The notes: a model not told the origin generated them from the letters alone. DNA of 64,000 bases from Bacteroidia bacterium (GCA_030427735.1 JAUIBP010000002.1:1-64000); one strand, 5' to 3'; positions 26,025-36,120 are shown, counted from the stretch's first letter. A program made the numbers and translations.

Positions 26025-27633
26025 TATTTTTAAGCCATTTGCGAAGCAATCAAAAGGGCAGTCGATCAATACTGATGGAAAAGCAGTAATCTACACAAGG
26101 GTATCGACCAAGGAACAAGCTGAAAACAATGCCAGTTTAGAAACTCAAAAGAAGTATTGTTTAGAATTCGCAAAGCGGAAAAATATTGAAGTAATTGAGT
26201 ATTTCGGTGGAACCTATGAATCTGCCAAAAGTGATGAAAGGAAGCAATTTCAAAAGATGCTGACTTTTGTAAAAAGAAGAAGAGACATTTCATACATCAT
26301 CGTATATTCTTACGATAGATTTTCAAGAACTGGAGCAAATGGAGCTTACATAAGCGACCAATTAAAGCAACAAGGCATTGTAACACTTTCAGCAACTCAG
26401 GAAGTGGATGCCATGACCGCAGCAGGATCCTTTCAACAAAACCTATACTACATGTTTAGTCAATTCGACAATGAATTGAGAAGAGACAAGTCGGTATCAG
26501 GTATGCGTGAGAAACTTAGAAAAGGATATTGGATAGGAACCATTCCATTTGGCTACACCAATCTTAATCCGGGTAAAGGAAAAGAACAGGATATAGTTAT
26601 TAATGAAGAGGGAGAATTATTAAGGTATGCTTTTATATGGAAAGCCAATGAAGACATAACCCACAATGAAATCTCCGACCGATTAGCAAAGAAGGGATTG
26701 AAAGTAACAGCAAAGAAGTTGAGCGACCTATTTAGAAACCCATTCTATTGTGGTTTAGTCGTAAGCTCTCACATTCCCGGAGAAGTGGTCGAGGGAAAAC
26801 ATGAAGGCTTGGTATCAAAAGAAATATTCCTGAAGATTAACAAACTATTAAACAAGCGTGGATACGGAGAGAAACGCAATGCGGATTGTGAACACCTTCC
26901 TTTAAAACAGTTCGTTCGTTCAGCAGATTGTGATACACCTTATACAGGATATTTAGTGAGAAAGAAAGGTCTATACTACTATAAAAACAACCGTATCGGA
27001 GCAAAAGAAAACAGAAGTGCTAAAATGATGCACGAGAAGTTTACAGACCTTTTGAAGAACTATCAGATTCAGGACAAGAAATACATCGCTCCTATGAAAG
27101 AGATTATGTACTACACATTCAAAGCTGAACATGAGGCAAAAATTCAAGAGACCGCAGTACAGCAAAAACAAATCTTGGAGCTTTCCGCTAAACTAGAAAG
27201 ATTGGAAGAGCGATATGTTTTTGAGGAAATATCACAAGGACAATATGAAAAGTTCAAGCAAAAGCTAGAAACTGAGAAGTACGAAATTGAGGAAAGTTTG
27301 TATAGTGACGGTTTTAATTTATCGAACCTTGAAAAAGCCATTGATTTATCGTTGAAATATTCCCTAAAACTCCCTGAATTGTGGGATTCTGGCAATTTAG
27401 AGGTAAAGAGAAGTATTCAAAAAATGGTATTTCCGGACGGGATTCTGTATGACTTCAAAAATGACGATTATCGAACCACAAGAATAAATTCAATTTTCAG
27501 CGTAATCCCTTCATTATCAGTAAAAAACAAGCATAAAAAAAACGGGAATAAAACTGAAAATTCAGATTATTCCCGTTTAGTACAGAAGGCGGGACTTGAA
27601 CCCGCACGGACATTACTATCCATTGGATTTTAA
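26011..27633 (+). CDS. large serine recombinase (site-specific integrase)
   Basis: Protein of 540 residues. The resolvase/invertase catalytic domain has IYTRVSTKEQ with nucleophile Ser32 and YDRFSR at 101-106, followed by the recombinase domain (GYWIGTIPFGYTNL, then a DNA-binding region around 200-260). The zinc-ribbon region at about 300-345 is degenerate: of the expected CxxC pairs only the cysteine in SADCDTPYTG remains. A coiled coil lies around 370-430. It should integrate and excise the element. The reading frame does not stop before the attachment target: its last 29 codons lie in the tRNA-Leu terminator and tRNA 3' part, and its TAA stop (27631-27633) overlaps the anticodon of that tRNA. 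The true C-terminus may therefore be supplied by target DNA. Confidence 0.9.
   Translation: MKNLDIFKPFAKQSKGQSINTDGKAVIYTRVSTKEQAENNASLETQKKYCLEFAKRKNIEVIEYFGGTYESAKSDERKQFQKMLTFVKRRRDISYIIVYSYDRFSRTGANGAYISDQLKQQGIVTLSATQEVDAMTAAGSFQQNLYYMFSQFDNELRRDKSVSGMREKLRKGYWIGTIPFGYTNLNPGKGKEQDIVINEEGELLRYAFIWKANEDITHNEISDRLAKKGLKVTAKKLSDLFRNPFYCGLVVSSHIPGEVVEGKHEGLVSKEIFLKINKLLNKRGYGEKRNADCEHLPLKQFVRSADCDTPYTGYLVRKKGLYYYKNNRIGAKENRSAKMMHEKFTDLLKNYQIQDKKYIAPMKEIMYYTFKAEHEAKIQETAVQQKQILELSAKLERLEERYVFEEISQGQYEKFKQKLETEKYEIEESLYSDGFNLSNLEKAIDLSLKYSLKLPELWDSGNLEVKRSIQKMVFPDGILYDFKNDDYRTTRINSIFSVIPSLSVKNKHKKNGNKTENSDYSRLVQKAGLEPARTLLSIGF
27540..27578 (-). terminator. terminator of the tRNA-Gly/tRNA-Leu transcript
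   Basis: Arms AAACGGGAATAA (27540-27551) and TTATTCCCGTTT (27567-27578) give a 12-bp perfect stem, with a second short dyad in the loop. On the minus strand the stem is followed by a run of T. It begins 3 bases after the tRNA-Leu 3' end. It lies inside the recombinase frame. Confidence 0.8.
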
Positions 27634-27666
27634 GTCCAACGTGTCTACCAATTCCACCACTTCTGC
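27581..27666 (-). tRNA. tRNA-Leu (anticodon UAA)
   Basis: An 86-base class II tRNA. The acceptor stem GCAGAAG pairs with CTTCTGT (first pair G-U), followed by discriminator A. The anticodon stem TTGGA/TCCAA encloses CTTAAAA, giving anticodon TAA (complement at 27630-27632). There is a variable arm after the anticodon stem and a T arm CGGGTTCAAGTCCCG. CCA is not encoded. It is the probable attachment target, since the recombinase gene abuts and overlaps its 3' end. Confidence 0.93.
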
Positions 27667-27691
27667 TTGGTATATTATAACAGTTTTATAG

Positions 27692-27763
27692 AGCGAAAGA
27701 CGGGATTTGAACCCGCGACCCTCACCTTGGCAAGGTGATGCTCTACCCCTGAGCTACTTTCGC
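27692..27763 (-). tRNA. tRNA-Gly (anticodon GCC)
   Basis: A 72-base tRNA. The acceptor stem GCGAAAG pairs with CTTTCGC, followed by discriminator T. The anticodon stem CACCT/AGGTG encloses TGCCA, giving anticodon GCC. The T arm is CGGGTTCAAATCCCG. It lies 25 bases upstream of tRNA-Leu on the same strand, so the two are probably one transcript. Confidence 0.93.
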
Positions 27764-27803
27764 GTAGTGTTTTAATGAACGTGCATCGTTATGATTGCGG
27801 ATG

Positions 27804-27833
27804 CAAATTTAGGACATTTCTTGATATCTCAAA
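27804..27833 (-). promoter_or_regulatory. promoter of the tRNA operon
   Basis: On the minus strand a TAAATTTG box (plus strand CAAATTTA, 27804-27811) lies 18 bases from TTTG (plus strand CAAA, 27830-27833), matching the Bacteroidota -7 and -33 elements. It is 40 bases upstream of tRNA-Gly. Confidence 0.6.
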
Positions 27834-27894
27834 GCTTTTTTCGAAAAAAAATTAAATTATTTTTCAAACCACTGATTATCAATAGTTATAAAAT

Positions 27895-30516
27895 TCAACT
27901 TTTTGCCGTTTTACTAGGCTTAATAAGCATACGCTTTATTTCGTTAAGTTTCATTAAGGCTTCTACAGGTGTTAAAGTGTCTATATCGGTATTTACAATT
28001 TCGTCTTTTATATTTTCTAGAAGCGGATCGTCTAGATTAAAAAAGCTCAATTGCAAATCGTCTGACAGTGTTTTTACCTTATCTGTAAGTTCTTCGCTAG
28101 AATGCGATTTTTCCAATTTCTTTAAAATTGTATTCGCACGATGTATTACCTGCTGCGGCATCCCAGCCATTTTTGCTACATGAATACCAAAACTGTGTTC
28201 ACTACCTCCCGCAACTAATTTACGCAAGAACAAAACATTGTCTTTTAATTCTTTTACCGACACATTGTAGTTTTTTATTCTTGAAAATGTCTCGGTCATT
28301 TCGTTTAACTCGTGATAGTGAGTTGCAAATAATGTTTTTGCTTTTGCCGGATGTTCATGTAAATACTCGCTAATCGCCCAAGCTATAGAAATACCGTCGT
28401 AAGTACTGGTACCCCTACCTATTTCGTCCAAAAGCACCAAACTACGTTCGGACATATTATTTAAAATAGAGGCCGTTTCGTTCATTTCTACCATAAATGT
28501 CGATTCGCCCATCGATATGTTATCGCTTGCCCCCACACGTGTAAAAATTTTATCGACAACACCTATGCGTGCAGATTTTGCAGGCACAAAACTACCTATT
28601 TGAGCCAGAAGCACTATTAAAGCCGTTTGTCTTAAAATAGCCGATTTTCCCGACATATTGGGTCCCGTAATCATAATAATTTGCTGTTCCGATCGATCTA
28701 AAAATACATCATTGGCAATATATTGCTCCCCTAACGGCAATTGCTTTTCGATTACCGGATGACGGCCTTCGGTAATTTCTAAATCGAAAGTATCATCAAT
28801 TATAGGATACACATAAGCATTGTCTAAAGCCAACTGAGCAAATCCGCACAAGCAATCTAACTGACCAATTAAAAAGGCATTTTGCTGTACGGGTTTTATA
28901 TATTGCCCCATCCAAGCCACTAAATCCGAAAACAATTGCTGTTCTATCGTTAAAATGCGTTCTTCTGCGCCTAAAATTTTAGCTTCGTATTCTTTAAGTT
29001 CTTCGGTAATATAACGTTCGGCGTTCACCAAAGTCTGTTTTCTTATCCACTCGGCGGGCACTTTATCTTTATGGGTATTTCTTACTTCAATATAATACCC
29101 AAACACATTATTTGATGCTATTTTTAGAGAGGTGATTCCTGTACGCTCGCTTTCGCGTTCCAGCATAGCATCTAAATAATTCTTTCCAGAAGTAGATAAT
29201 CCGCGTAATTCGTCTAATTCTTCAGAAAACCCTGAAGCTATAGTACTGCCTTTTAATACATTAACGGGAGCATCTTCGTTAAGAGTCTGCTTGATTTTTT
29301 CGCGCAATACATCGCAACTTTGCAATTTATCGCCTATAATTTTTAATGCCGCATTAGGCGCTTCTAATGCCAAAGCCTTTATAGGCACAATGGCTTCCAA
29401 CGAGTTTTTAAGTTGTATAACCTCTCTAGGATTTACTTTACCCGTTGCCACTTTAGATATTAAACGCTCTAAATCGCCAATATGCTTAATGTGCTGCCTG
29501 ATACTTTGGTGCGACGATGTGTCTTTAGTTAAAAAATCGACAACCTCGTGTCTTTGCTTAATCTTTTCGGGAGTCTTTAAAGGCAAGGCCAACCAACGCT
29601 TTAATAAACGCCCGCCCATTGGCGAAATGGTTTTATCGATAACATGCAATAATGTAACTGCATTATTATTGGTAGAATTGTACAACTCTAAATTACGCAT
29701 GGTAAACCTATCCATCCACACATAATCATCTTCGGCTATACGCGAAATAGATGTAATATGTTCCAGTTTGTTATGCTGGGTTTCTCCCAAATAATGCAAA
29801 ACAGCCCCAGCGGCAATAATGCCTTCCTCTAAATTATCTACACCATAACCTTTTAACGACGTGGTATTAAAATGTTTTAACAAGCCTTCGTTGGTATAAT
29901 CGGTTTGATATACCCAGTCTTCTAAATAAAACACATGAAAATCGTCTCCAAAAGCATCTTTAAAAGTTTTGCGTTTAGGCTTAGATACTAATATTTCGCT
30001 CGGATTAAAATTCTGAAGCAATTTATCGATATACTCTTCATCGCCTTGCGAGGTTAAAAATTCGCCAGTTGAAATATCTAGAAACGAAATTCCAATGGTA
30101 GATTTCCCGAAATGCACTGCGCATAAAAAATTATTTGATTTCGATTTTAACACCTCATCGTTTAACGAAACCCCAGGCGTAATCAACTCTGTAACGCCTC
30201 TTTTTACAATGGTTTTGGTTTGTTTCGGGTCTTCTAACTGATCGCAAATTGCCACACGCTCACCTGCTTTTACTAATTTAGGCAAATAGGTGTTTATAGA
30301 ATGATGCGGAAAACCAGCCAATTCTGTTTCGCTCTCGCTACCCGCACCGCGTTTGGTTAAAATAATATCTAAAATCTTGGCCGTTTTTACAGCGTCTTCT
30401 CCAAACGTTTCGTAAAAATCTCCTACGCGAAATAACAACAAAGCATCTGGGTACTTAGCTTTAATTGCATTATACTGCTTCATTAAAGGCGTTTCTTTTT
30501 TCGTTTTTTTTGCCAA
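27895..30516 (-). CDS. mutS: DNA mismatch repair protein MutS
   Basis: Protein of 873 residues, the usual length. The mismatch-binding domain near the N-terminus contains [17 protein letters not shown] with the Phe-x-Glu mismatch contact, and the C-terminal ATPase has Walker [10 protein letters not shown], followed by [16 protein letters not shown] and [10 protein letters not shown]. It recognises mispaired bases and recruits the downstream repair machinery. First protein gene right of the element and tRNA pair; it diverges from the TrmH-type gene. Confidence 0.97.
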   Translation of the reverse strand: MAKKTKKETPLMKQYNAIKAKYPDALLLFRVGDFYETFGEDAVKTAKILDIILTKRGAGSESETELAGFPHHSINTYLPKLVKAGERVAICDQLEDPKQTKTIVKRGVTELITPGVSLNDEVLKSKSNNFLCAVHFGKSTIGISFLDISTGEFLTSQGDEEYIDKLLQNFNPSEILVSKPKRKTFKDAFGDDFHVFYLEDWVYQTDYTNEGLLKHFNTTSLKGYGVDNLEEGIIAAGAVLHYLGETQHNKLEHITSISRIAEDDYVWMDRFTMRNLELYNSTNNNAVTLLHVIDKTISPMGGRLLKRWLALPLKTPEKIKQRHEVVDFLTKDTSSHQSIRQHIKHIGDLERLISKVATGKVNPREVIQLKNSLEAIVPIKALALEAPNAALKIIGDKLQSCDVLREKIKQTLNEDAPVNVLKGSTIASGFSEELDELRGLSTSGKNYLDAMLERESERTGITSLKIASNNVFGYYIEVRNTHKDKVPAEWIRKQTLVNAERYITEELKEYEAKILGAEERILTIEQQLFSDLVAWMGQYIKPVQQNAFLIGQLDCLCGFAQLALDNAYVYPIIDDTFDLEITEGRHPVIEKQLPLGEQYIANDVFLDRSEQQIIMITGPNMSGKSAILRQTALIVLLAQIGSFVPAKSARIGVVDKIFTRVGASDNISMGESTFMVEMNETASILNNMSERSLVLLDEIGRGTSTYDGISIAWAISEYLHEHPAKAKTLFATHYHELNEMTETFSRIKNYNVSVKELKDNVLFLRKLVAGGSEHSFGIHVAKMAGMPQQVIHRANTILKKLEKSHSSEELTDKVKTLSDDLQLSFFNLDDPLLENIKDEIVNTDIDTLTPVEALMKLNEIKRMLIKPSKTAKS

Positions 30517-30673
30517 TGGTAATGTGGTTTTTAAATATTATTTTTGCACTTCAAGTAAGGTCGCTAATGTAACCATAATTTGATTTTTCTAAAAATATGT
30601 GATGCGTTTTAAAATGGTAAATTAGCATCTCTTCTTATTTTTTAATACTTAGCTTCATAAAAAACTATTACAT

Positions 30674-31201
30674 ATGCGTAAATTAAAAAACAGCGAATTA
30701 GACCGATTAAGCGTCGCCGATTTTAAAGACACAAAAAAAACACCCATCATAATCGTACTAGACAACATAAGAAGCTTAAATAATATTGGTTCTGTGTTTA
30801 GAACTAGTGATGCCTTTTTAATACAAAAAATCTACCTCTGTGGCATAACAGCAACCCCACCACACAAAGACATACACAAAACGGCATTGGGCAGCACCGA
30901 TACAGTAGATTGGGAATACGCCAAAAACACTCTAGATGTTGTCGCAAACTTAAAAACCCAAGACATTAAAATAGTAAGTATAGAGCAAGCCGAAAATGCA
31001 ACTATGCTCAATAATTTTTCGCCAAAACCCGACACAACTTATGCATTAATATTTGGCAACGAAGTTAAAGGTGTTGCGCAAGATGTGGTAAATAACAGCG
31101 ATTATGTGGTTGAAATCCCTCAATATGGCACCAAACACTCATTAAACATAGCTGTAAGTTGCGGCGTAGTAGTTTGGGATATTTTTAGTAAAATGACCTA
31201 A
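30674..31201 (+). CDS. TrmH-family (SpoU) RNA 2'-O-methyltransferase
   Basis: Protein of 175 residues comprising a single SPOUT domain with the three TrmH-family motifs: LDNIRSLNNIGSVFRTSDAF, LIFGNEVKGV, and the knotted C-terminal IPQYGTKHSLNIAVS. It transfers a methyl group from SAM to a ribose 2'-OH in RNA. The target RNA cannot be read from sequence. It is a single gene with its own upstream space. Confidence 0.9.
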   Translation: MRKLKNSELDRLSVADFKDTKKTPIIIVLDNIRSLNNIGSVFRTSDAFLIQKIYLCGITATPPHKDIHKTALGSTDTVDWEYAKNTLDVVANLKTQDIKIVSIEQAENATMLNNFSPKPDTTYALIFGNEVKGVAQDVVNNSDYVVEIPQYGTKHSLNIAVSCGVVVWDIFSKMT

Positions 31202-31305
31202 ATTTCTACCAAACAAAATCTTATTAATTACAATATAAACCATAGAACAAAATATGAATTAGTTTGCTGTAAAAAGGGTATTTTCGCTAATCTACATTAC
31301 AAATC

Positions 31306-32856
31306 ATGAAAAAAATAACACTCTTTATAAGCTTACTATCTATTTTATGTTTTTATAACTGTAAACAAAAAACAGAAACTTCCCAAACTCCTAATCCGCT
31401 TGAAACCATCCCGACAAAAGATCAGGTGGGCAGAGCCGCATTACCCGACACTATCGCAAAGGTAACAGCACCTTTTACAACTGTCGACTTTAAAAAACCT
31501 AGTTTTCCAGAACGCAACATAACGTTAAGTCTAGACGCTTTAAACCTGAATACAGAAAGCATTCAAAATGCTATTGATAGTCTTAGCAATCAAGGTGGTG
31601 GAACGATAATTATCCCCAAAGGGGAATGGAAAACCGGAAGAATTTCATTAAAAAGCAACATAAATTTACATTTTGAAGACGGCGCTACTTTGCGTTTTAG
31701 TACCGACGTTAAAGATTACCAACCAGCGGTGTTCAATCGAGTAGAAAGCCTGGAAGTCATGTCGCTTGCCGCTTGTATTTACGCCAACAATCAAAACAAT
31801 ATAGCCATTACCGGAAACGGAAAATTAATCGGCCCTTTTGATGGCGAAATTAAAGCACGTTCGTACATGAAACCTATAGAAACACTGGTAGATCTTAACA
31901 AACCCGCAAACGAGCGCATTCACGATGGCTCGCAAGATGATTGGATTTTTCCTCCAAAATTCATTGCGCCTATAAACTGCAAGAATGTTTACATTGAAGG
32001 CATTTCGTTAGAAAACACCGCCTTTTGGAACATTGTTCCTACCTACTGCGATAACGTTATTATACGTGGCGTTTATGTGAATTCGTACGGTATTCCTAGA
32101 GGTGACGGCATCGATATCGAATCGTCTAAAAATGTACTTATAGAATATTGCACTTTAAACACTGGCGACGATTGTTTCACCATGAAATCGGGGCGCGGCG
32201 AAGATGGCCTAAATGTTAATAAACCAACCGAAAACATAGTGGTACGTTACTGTCTAGCCCAAAAAGGCCACGGCGGGATTACCTGTGGTAGTGAGACTGC
32301 TGGTGTAATTCGTAATTTATATGTTCACGATTGTGTATTCGATGGTACTGTAGTAGGCATCCGTTTTAAAACACGCCGCCCAAGAGGTGGTGGTGGCGAA
32401 CATTTGTATTACGATAGAATTCGAATGAATTTAGAAGCTACAGCTATAAAATGGGATATGTTAGGCACTCCTGCCTATGTTGGCGAATTAGCAGAACGTT
32501 TACCTGCTAGACCAGTTAACGAACTCACGCCGTTTTATAAAGACATTGCCATCACCAATCTGATTATTGAAAACAGCACTCACTTTTTAAAAATTTACGG
32601 CATCCCAGAATCTCCACTTACCAATCTAACCATCAACAATGTAACCGCAAAAAGCACAGAACTCATGACCTTACATGATGCCAAACACATACGAATTACT
32701 AATACAACAATCACAACACCAAGTGCAACTATTGATGCTTTAAACTGTAACGATATTACTTTTAATAATTCAGCAGTTAAGACGGATGCAAAATCTTTTA
32801 AAATCCCTAACGATAGTATTTCTTTAAAAGGATTGCGTTTAGAACCCTCTATTTAA
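31306..32856 (+). CDS. GH28-family lipoprotein (polygalacturonase-like)
   Basis: Protein of 516 residues with a lipoprotein signal (ILCFYNC, lipid-bearing Cys19). The mature part is a right-handed beta-helix with GH28 motifs: PRGDGIDIES, NTGDDCFTMKSG carrying the catalytic aspartates, GHGGITCGSE and RFKTRR. It probably hydrolyses galacturonan-like polymers at the cell surface. No SusCD pair, other glycoside hydrolase or regulator sits beside it, so it is an isolated degradative gene. It overlaps the end of the convergent folK-dNK gene by 4 bp. Confidence 0.88.
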   Translation: MKKITLFISLLSILCFYNCKQKTETSQTPNPLETIPTKDQVGRAALPDTIAKVTAPFTTVDFKKPSFPERNITLSLDALNLNTESIQNAIDSLSNQGGGTIIIPKGEWKTGRISLKSNINLHFEDGATLRFSTDVKDYQPAVFNRVESLEVMSLAACIYANNQNNIAITGNGKLIGPFDGEIKARSYMKPIETLVDLNKPANERIHDGSQDDWIFPPKFIAPINCKNVYIEGISLENTAFWNIVPTYCDNVIIRGVYVNSYGIPRGDGIDIESSKNVLIEYCTLNTGDDCFTMKSGRGEDGLNVNKPTENIVVRYCLAQKGHGGITCGSETAGVIRNLYVHDCVFDGTVVGIRFKTRRPRGGGGEHLYYDRIRMNLEATAIKWDMLGTPAYVGELAERLPARPVNELTPFYKDIAITNLIIENSTHFLKIYGIPESPLTNLTINNVTAKSTELMTLHDAKHIRITNTTITTPSATIDALNCNDITFNNSAVKTDAKSFKIPNDSISLKGLRLEPSI

Positions 32857-33974
32857 TGATTACTAATCGCTTTTAAAACCTGCAAATAATCCTCTCGATT
32901 TGCCACAAAATCCAGTTCGGATACATCTATAATTTTAACATTCAGCTCGGTTTGATTTTTTAAAAAATCCAAATACCCTGCATGTATTTTATTTAAGTAC
33001 TCATCTTGTATTTGCTGTTCGTAAGCTCGGCCACGTTTTTTTATATGCTGTTGTAAACGCTCTGTATTTTGATACAAATACACGTACAAATCTGGCTTTG
33101 CAATATCTTTGTACATAATATAGAATAGCTTCCGATACAATTTAAACTCGTCTTCCTGGAGTGTTATTTTAGAAAAAATCAAAGATTTAAACACATCGTA
33201 ATCACTTACAATAAAATCTTTAAACAAATCGAACTGCGCTAAATCGTCGCTTATTTGTTGATACCTATCGGCTAAAAAGGACATCTCTAACGGAAAAGCA
33301 TACCTACTCGCATCTTCGTAAAATTTGGGTAAAAAGGCATTATCGGCAAAGCGTTCTAATACCAATTTAGCATTAAAATCTTCAGCCATTTTAGTTGCCA
33401 AACTAGTTTTACCTGCTCCAATATTCCCTTCAATAGCAATGTAATTATATCCCAAAAAGTTAATACTTAAAGCAGGAATATTTAAACTAGCATCAAACTC
33501 CGCTATCACACTATTATCGGTACACTGCTCTAAAAGCGCTTTAACATTTTGCTTCAATACAGGATGAACAAAAGCAGAAGCGATATCATTTAGTGGTTGC
33601 AAAACAAATTTCCTATTTTGCATTTCCGGATGCGGCACTCTTAAATGATTTGTATTTAAAACATCATTTTCAAAAAATATAATATCTAAATCTACTTCTC
33701 TGGCCTGATAGCCTGAAGCAGAACGTACGCGACCCATTTCGGTTTCAATGTTTAATAATGTCGACATAACTTGTTCTGCTTCCATAGTGGTATTAACACG
33801 CAAACAGGCATTCAAAAAATCGTCGCTTTTAAAACCTAAAGATGGCGTTTTATACACTTTAGATACCGCTTCGACTCTTCCAATATTTGCGAATATGCGA
33901 TCTATAGCATCTTGTAAAAATTGTAAACGATCGCCTTTATTGCTTCCTATAGATATGTAAACCTGTTTTGCCAT
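32853..33974 (-). CDS. folK: FolK-deoxynucleoside kinase fusion
   Basis: Protein of 373 residues from the ATG at 33974; a longer frame from 34076 adds 34 non-conserved residues. The N-terminal half is 6-hydroxymethyldihydropterin pyrophosphokinase (VYISIGSNKGDR, then REVDLDIIFFEND and RVPHPEM). The C-terminal half, from about 178, is a deoxynucleoside kinase with Walker A GNIGAGKTS, LERFADNAFLPKFYED and YQISDDL-like ERS-region residues. The first activity serves folate synthesis and the second nucleotide salvage. The fusion is known in Flavobacteriia. Confidence 0.93.
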   Translation of the reverse strand: MAKQVYISIGSNKGDRLQFLQDAIDRIFANIGRVEAVSKVYKTPSLGFKSDDFLNACLRVNTTMEAEQVMSTLLNIETEMGRVRSASGYQAREVDLDIIFFENDVLNTNHLRVPHPEMQNRKFVLQPLNDIASAFVHPVLKQNVKALLEQCTDNSVIAEFDASLNIPALSINFLGYNYIAIEGNIGAGKTSLATKMAEDFNAKLVLERFADNAFLPKFYEDASRYAFPLEMSFLADRYQQISDDLAQFDLFKDFIVSDYDVFKSLIFSKITLQEDEFKLYRKLFYIMYKDIAKPDLYVYLYQNTERLQQHIKKRGRAYEQQIQDEYLNKIHAGYLDFLKNQTELNVKIIDVSELDFVANREDYLQVLKAISNH

Positions 33975-34102
33975 AACCCAAATAATGGGCAAATTAAAGA
34001 AAAGATATTTACTTCGTCTTGTTTTTTTTAGAAGGGATAATTGGTTCGGTTGCACTTCTTTTATTATTACTTTCAAAAAGAACGATTTAAAAATTTAATA
34101 TG

Positions 34103-34110
34103 TAGGTTTG
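34103..34110 (+). promoter_or_regulatory. -7 box upstream of the queuosine-precursor transporter gene
   Basis: TAGGTTTG matches TAnnTTTG and lies 15 bases before the ATG. No convincing -33 element was found, so this is tentative. Confidence 0.35.
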
Positions 34111-34125
34111 TTATTATTTTAAGTT

Positions 34126-34830
34126 ATGATTGAGAAAGACCGAATTTTAGCACATCGTATTTATATATTGCTTGGCGCCTTGTTTATGACCTCGTTAGTG
34201 GTATCGAACCTTATTTTTCAAAAATTCTTTTATTGGTATCCATTTAACATCGAATTATTTGGCGCGAAACTTTTTGAAGTTTCTGTAGGCATATTACCCT
34301 ATCCCATTACCTTTTTAATAACCGATTTAATTAGCGAGATTTATGGCAAAAAAGCGGCTAACCAAGTGGTTGTTACTGGTATTTTTGCTTCGGTTTTTTC
34401 TATGCTTATCATTTATGCTTCTAATGCCGTTCCAGCAACCGCGTGGTCTCCTGTTGGCGACAGCACATTTTCCACTGTATTTGGTAGTACAGCTATAGCT
34501 GTGTTTGCGAGTATGCTAGCCTATTTATTTGCTCAGTTTATAGACATTCAGATTTATCATTTTTGGAAAAACCTCACTCAAGGCAAACACCTGTGGCTCC
34601 GAAATAATTTCTCTACCTTTTTATCGCAATTTATAGACACTCTAACGGTGCTTCTGCTTTTGTGTATTTTTCAAAAAATAGCTTGGGATAAGTTTATCGG
34701 ACTGTTAATTAGCGGCTTTCTTTTTAAAGTAATAATGGCTGCTCTAGATACTCCGTTTTTATATCTAGGAGTTTATGCTTTTAAAAAACGTTTCAACCTT
34801 AAAACAAACCAAGAAATTCATCTTTTTTAG
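34126..34830 (+). CDS. queuosine precursor transporter (YhhQ family)
   Basis: Protein of 234 residues with six predicted membrane segments and the family motif GILPYPITFLITDLISEIYG, followed by FAQFIDIQIYHFWK and NFSTFLSQFIDT. It imports 7-deazaguanine precursors for queuosine modification of tRNA. It stands alone between folK-dNK (divergent) and rpoD. Confidence 0.9.
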   Translation: MIEKDRILAHRIYILLGALFMTSLVVSNLIFQKFFYWYPFNIELFGAKLFEVSVGILPYPITFLITDLISEIYGKKAANQVVVTGIFASVFSMLIIYASNAVPATAWSPVGDSTFSTVFGSTAIAVFASMLAYLFAQFIDIQIYHFWKNLTQGKHLWLRNNFSTFLSQFIDTLTVLLLLCIFQKIAWDKFIGLLISGFLFKVIMAALDTPFLYLGVYAFKKRFNLKTNQEIHLF

Positions 34831-34974
34831 GTCATAACACAACGTACAGAACCTCGTTACGCCTTAGAGCAACCACTTAATTATTCATTTTAAATTAATT
34901 AAGTACCGTTTTATTTGGAATTATAAAAAATTCGTTTACATTATTAGGTACGGATTTTAAATACTTAAAGGACA

Positions 34975-35838
34975 ATGAGGCAATTAAAAATTACAAAACA
35001 AGTTACCAACAGAGAATCTAAATCGTTAGACAAGTATCTGCAAGACATTAGCAAAATGCCTTTAATTACTGCCGACGAGGAAGTTGAGCTGGCCCAACGC
35101 ATTAAAGCAGGCGATCAAATAGCTTTAGATAAGCTTACAACGGCTAACTTAAGATTTGTAGTTTCTGTAGCCAAACAATACCAAAATCAAGGATTAACTT
35201 TACCCGACTTAATAAATGAAGGCAACGCAGGACTGGTGAAAGCCGCCAAACGTTTTGACGAAACTCGCGGGTTTAAATTCATCTCCTACGCCGTATGGTG
35301 GATTCGCCAAGCCATTTTACAAGCATTGGCCGAACAATCTAGAATAGTACGTTTACCCTTAAACAAAATAGGGTCTATTAATAAAATTAACAAAGCGTAT
35401 TCGTTTTTAGAACAATCGCACGAACGCCCACCTAGCGCCGACGAAATTGCCAACGAGTTAGACATGACCGTTAGCGAAGTAAAACAATCTTTAAAGAATT
35501 CTGGCAGACACCTATCTATGGATGCGCCTTTAAAAGAAGGTGAAACTTCGAGTTTATACGATGTTGTAAAATCTGGAGAATCGCCAAATCCAGACAACAA
35601 TTTAATGCACGAATCGCTTAATTTAGAAATAAACAGAGCTTTAGACACCTTATCGACACGCGAAAGCGATGTTATTAAACTATTTTTTGGCTTAAGCAAC
35701 GAAGCACCGATGAGTCTAGACGAAATTGGAGAAACCTTCGATTTAACACGAGAACGTGTTAGACAAATAAAAGAAAAGGGCATTAGGCGACTTCGCCATA
35801 GCTCTAAAAACAAAATATTAAAAACGTATTTAGGATAA
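34975..35838 (+). CDS. rpoD: primary RNA polymerase sigma factor RpoD
   Basis: Protein of 287 residues, the short form typical of Bacteroidota, lacking the long N-terminal region 1.1. Region 1.2 and 2 contain [38 protein letters not shown] and [15 protein letters not shown]; region 4 contains [20 protein letters not shown]. It directs RNA polymerase to the TAnnTTTG-type promoters noted in this window. It is followed after 32 bp by rpsU, so the two may be co-transcribed. Confidence 0.97.
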   Translation: MRQLKITKQVTNRESKSLDKYLQDISKMPLITADEEVELAQRIKAGDQIALDKLTTANLRFVVSVAKQYQNQGLTLPDLINEGNAGLVKAAKRFDETRGFKFISYAVWWIRQAILQALAEQSRIVRLPLNKIGSINKINKAYSFLEQSHERPPSADEIANELDMTVSEVKQSLKNSGRHLSMDAPLKEGETSSLYDVVKSGESPNPDNNLMHESLNLEINRALDTLSTRESDVIKLFFGLSNEAPMSLDEIGETFDLTRERVRQIKEKGIRRLRHSSKNKILKTYLG

Positions 35839-35870
35839 TCCTAAAACAAAACACTTTAAAACAAAAAAAT

Positions 35871-36065
35871 ATGATAAAGATTATTGTTAAAGATGGAGAA
35901 CAAATAGACCGTGCTCTTAAACGCTATAAACGTAAACACCGTAATGTAAAGGTGATGCAAAATTTAAGAGACAATCAATTTTACACCAAAAAATCTGTAA
36001 AAAGAAGACGAGAAATACAAAAAGCGTCTTACATACAAGGGTTAAGAGATCAAGAAGAAATTTAG
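35871..36065 (+). CDS. rpsU: 30S ribosomal protein S21
   Basis: Protein of 64 residues with the S21 start IIVKDGEQIDRALKRYKRKH and the basic tail TKKSVKRRREIQKASYIQ. It sits next to rpoD, an association also seen in other bacteria. It is followed by a very strong terminator. Confidence 0.95.
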   Translation: MIKIIVKDGEQIDRALKRYKRKHRNVKVMQNLRDNQFYTKKSVKRRREIQKASYIQGLRDQEEI

Positions 36066-36077
36066 AGCCTTATACTG

Positions 36078-36120
36078 AAAGTTTCAGAAAACAAACTTCA
36101 TATTTGTTTTCTGAAACTTT
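36078..36120. terminator. bidirectional terminator after rpsU
   Basis: A perfect 18-bp stem with a 7-base loop (left arm 36078-36095, right arm 36103-36120; the left arm starts AAAGTTTCAGAAAAC). It lies between convergent rpsU and the DUF2797 gene and can serve both. Confidence 0.8.
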
